From NCBI GenBank assembly GCA_964592155.1, contig CAZQDA010000123.1, forward strand, positions 1 through 6,374: a stretch of DNA of 6,374 nt, given 5' to 3'. The notes under the pieces are model-generated. The model had not been told where the DNA came from, made no database searches, and saw only the letters and a program-made list of their open reading frames with translations. How positions within the stretch are numbered: position 1 is the first letter of the stretch; each line of letters begins with the position of its first letter. A program made the position numbers and the translations under genes. Origin of the DNA: Christensenella sp964592155 (GTDB lineage Bacteria; Bacillota; Clostridia; Christensenellales; Christensenellaceae). This document shows, in pieces, positions 5,511-6,374 of this stretch.

Positions 5511-6374
5511 TCAATCATCCTTGCGCAGCGAAAGCCCCAGGGCCTCCAGCTTCTGCTGAACCTCTTCCAGTGACTTTTTGCCCAGATTACGCACCTTCAT
5601 CATCTCTTCTTCGTCGCGCATAATCAGTTCTTCCACCGTGTTGATGCCCGCGCGTTTCAAGCAGTTGTAGGAACGCACCGACAGATCCAGTTCTTCAATC
5701 GTGATCTCCAGTATTTTTTCTTTTTTGTCTTCTTCTTTTTCCACCATGATTTCCACATCGCTTACGTGGTCTGTCAGGTTGATAAACTGCGATAAATATT
5801 CGCTCATAATTTTCGCAGCCAAAGAAGTTGCTTCATCGGCATTGATGCTGCCGTTTGTCCAGACTTCAAGCGTCAGTTTGTCAAAATCGGTGATTTGACC
5901 GACACGCGTGTTCTCCACCGCAAAGTTTACCTTTGTCACAGGAGTAAACAGCGAATCCATCGGTATCTCGCCGATCGGCGTGTTCGCGTCTTTATTTTTA
6001 TCCGCAAGGACATAGCCTCTGCCTTTTTCCAGCATAATCTCCATATAGAGATTCACCGACTTATCGATCGTCGCGATGTGAAGATCAGGATTAATAATCT
6101 CCACTTCCGAATCCGTTTCAATATCGGCAGCTGTGACATCCTTGGGACCTTTTGCGTTAATGATCAGCTTTTTGGGTTCGTCTGTGTGCATTTTTGCACA
6201 CAAGCCCTTCAAATTCAGAACGATATTCGTGACGTCCTCATGAACGCCTTCAATCGTAGAGAATTCGTGCAATACGCCGTCGATCTTTACGCTTGTTACC
6301 GCAACGCCAGGCAGACTCGACATCAAAATACGCCGCAGTGAGTTGCCAAGCGTCGTTCCAAAGCCTCTTTCGAG
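5511..6374 (-). CDS. rpoA: DNA-directed RNA polymerase subunit alpha, 5' end outside window
   Basis: The alpha subunit dimerises to nucleate RNA polymerase assembly and contacts activators and UP-element DNA through its C-terminal domain. 287 residues are visible. The frame is open to the window edge, beginning LERGFGTTLGNSLRRIL, which is about residue 28 of the Bacillus subtilis protein, so only some 27 N-terminal residues are missing. The N-terminal domain shows IDGVLHEFSTIEGV, VTAADI, NPDLHIAT, RGYV and VENTRVGQ. The C-terminal domain shows LDLSVRSYNCLKRAGINTV with the DNA-contacting arginine and asparagine, then VRNLGKKSLEEV. It ends LRKDD, as Bacillus does. The stop is TGA at 5511-5513, and rplQ follows. 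Any ATG or TTG near 6323-6326 is internal, not the true start. Confidence 0.98.
   Translation of the reverse strand, partial: LERGFGTTLGNSLRRILMSSLPGVAVTSVKIDGVLHEFSTIEGVHEDVTNIVLNLKGLCAKMHTDEPKKLIINAKGPKDVTAADIETDSEVEIINPDLHIATIDKSVNLYMEIMLEKGRGYVLADKNKDANTPIGEIPMDSLFTPVTKVNFAVENTRVGQITDFDKLTLEVWTNGSINADEATSLAAKIMSEYLSQFINLTDHVSDVEIMVEKEEDKKEKILEITIEELDLSVRSYNCLKRAGINTVEELIMRDEEEMMKVRNLGKKSLEEVQQKLEALGLSLRKDD

Noticed and set aside
5895..6341. Plus-strand frame of 148 codons opposite rpoA
   Set aside because: It is antisense to conserved alpha-subunit sequence with no independent evidence of coding.

Overview
This 6.4 kb window is the downstream end of a bacterial ribosomal-protein cluster, and every credible gene lies on the minus strand. 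In transcription order (high to low coordinates) it reads rpoA (5' end cut off), rplQ, ecfA1, ecfA2, ecfT, truA, rplM, rpsI, then a DUF1062-family gene (3' end cut off). This order is the classic Firmicutes arrangement. The proteins closely resemble Bacillus/Clostridia forms, for example an RpoA ending LRKDD and an L17 starting RKLGR. G+C looks close to half by eye. I read it as a Clostridia-like Bacillota genome, species not identifiable. A run of exactly ten N at 214-223 points to a draft or metagenome assembly.

Region by region: 6374-4990 holds rpoA (RNA polymerase alpha) and rplQ (bL17), ending in a strong intrinsic terminator (4919-4964). Region 4899-2427 holds the complete energy-coupling module of an ECF vitamin/metal transporter: two different ABC ATPases and the transmembrane EcfT, with overlapping stop/start junctions that suggest translational coupling. 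truA (tRNA pseudouridine synthase) follows directly from a TTG start. After truA there is a 235-base gap (1431-1665) with a good sigma-A promoter and a structured leader of about 127 nt, a likely L13-type autoregulatory leader, driving rplM and rpsI. An intrinsic terminator closes this unit. A 190-base gap (399-588) then precedes the DUF1062 gene.

Functionally this is core expression machinery (transcription, 50S and 30S proteins, tRNA modification) with a nutrient-uptake energizer embedded in it. No S-component (substrate-binding ECF subunit) is in the window, so the module is probably of the shared (group II) type that serves S-components encoded elsewhere.

I found no mobile element, CRISPR array, tRNA, rRNA or convincing new system. 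The points most worth a second look are the rplM leader with two mutually exclusive helices, the terminator just ahead of ecfA1, the N-gap that artificially breaks the DUF1062 reading frame, and the inverted repeat upstream of that gene. Two tempting long reading frames (upstream extensions of rplM and truA) are start-site artefacts.
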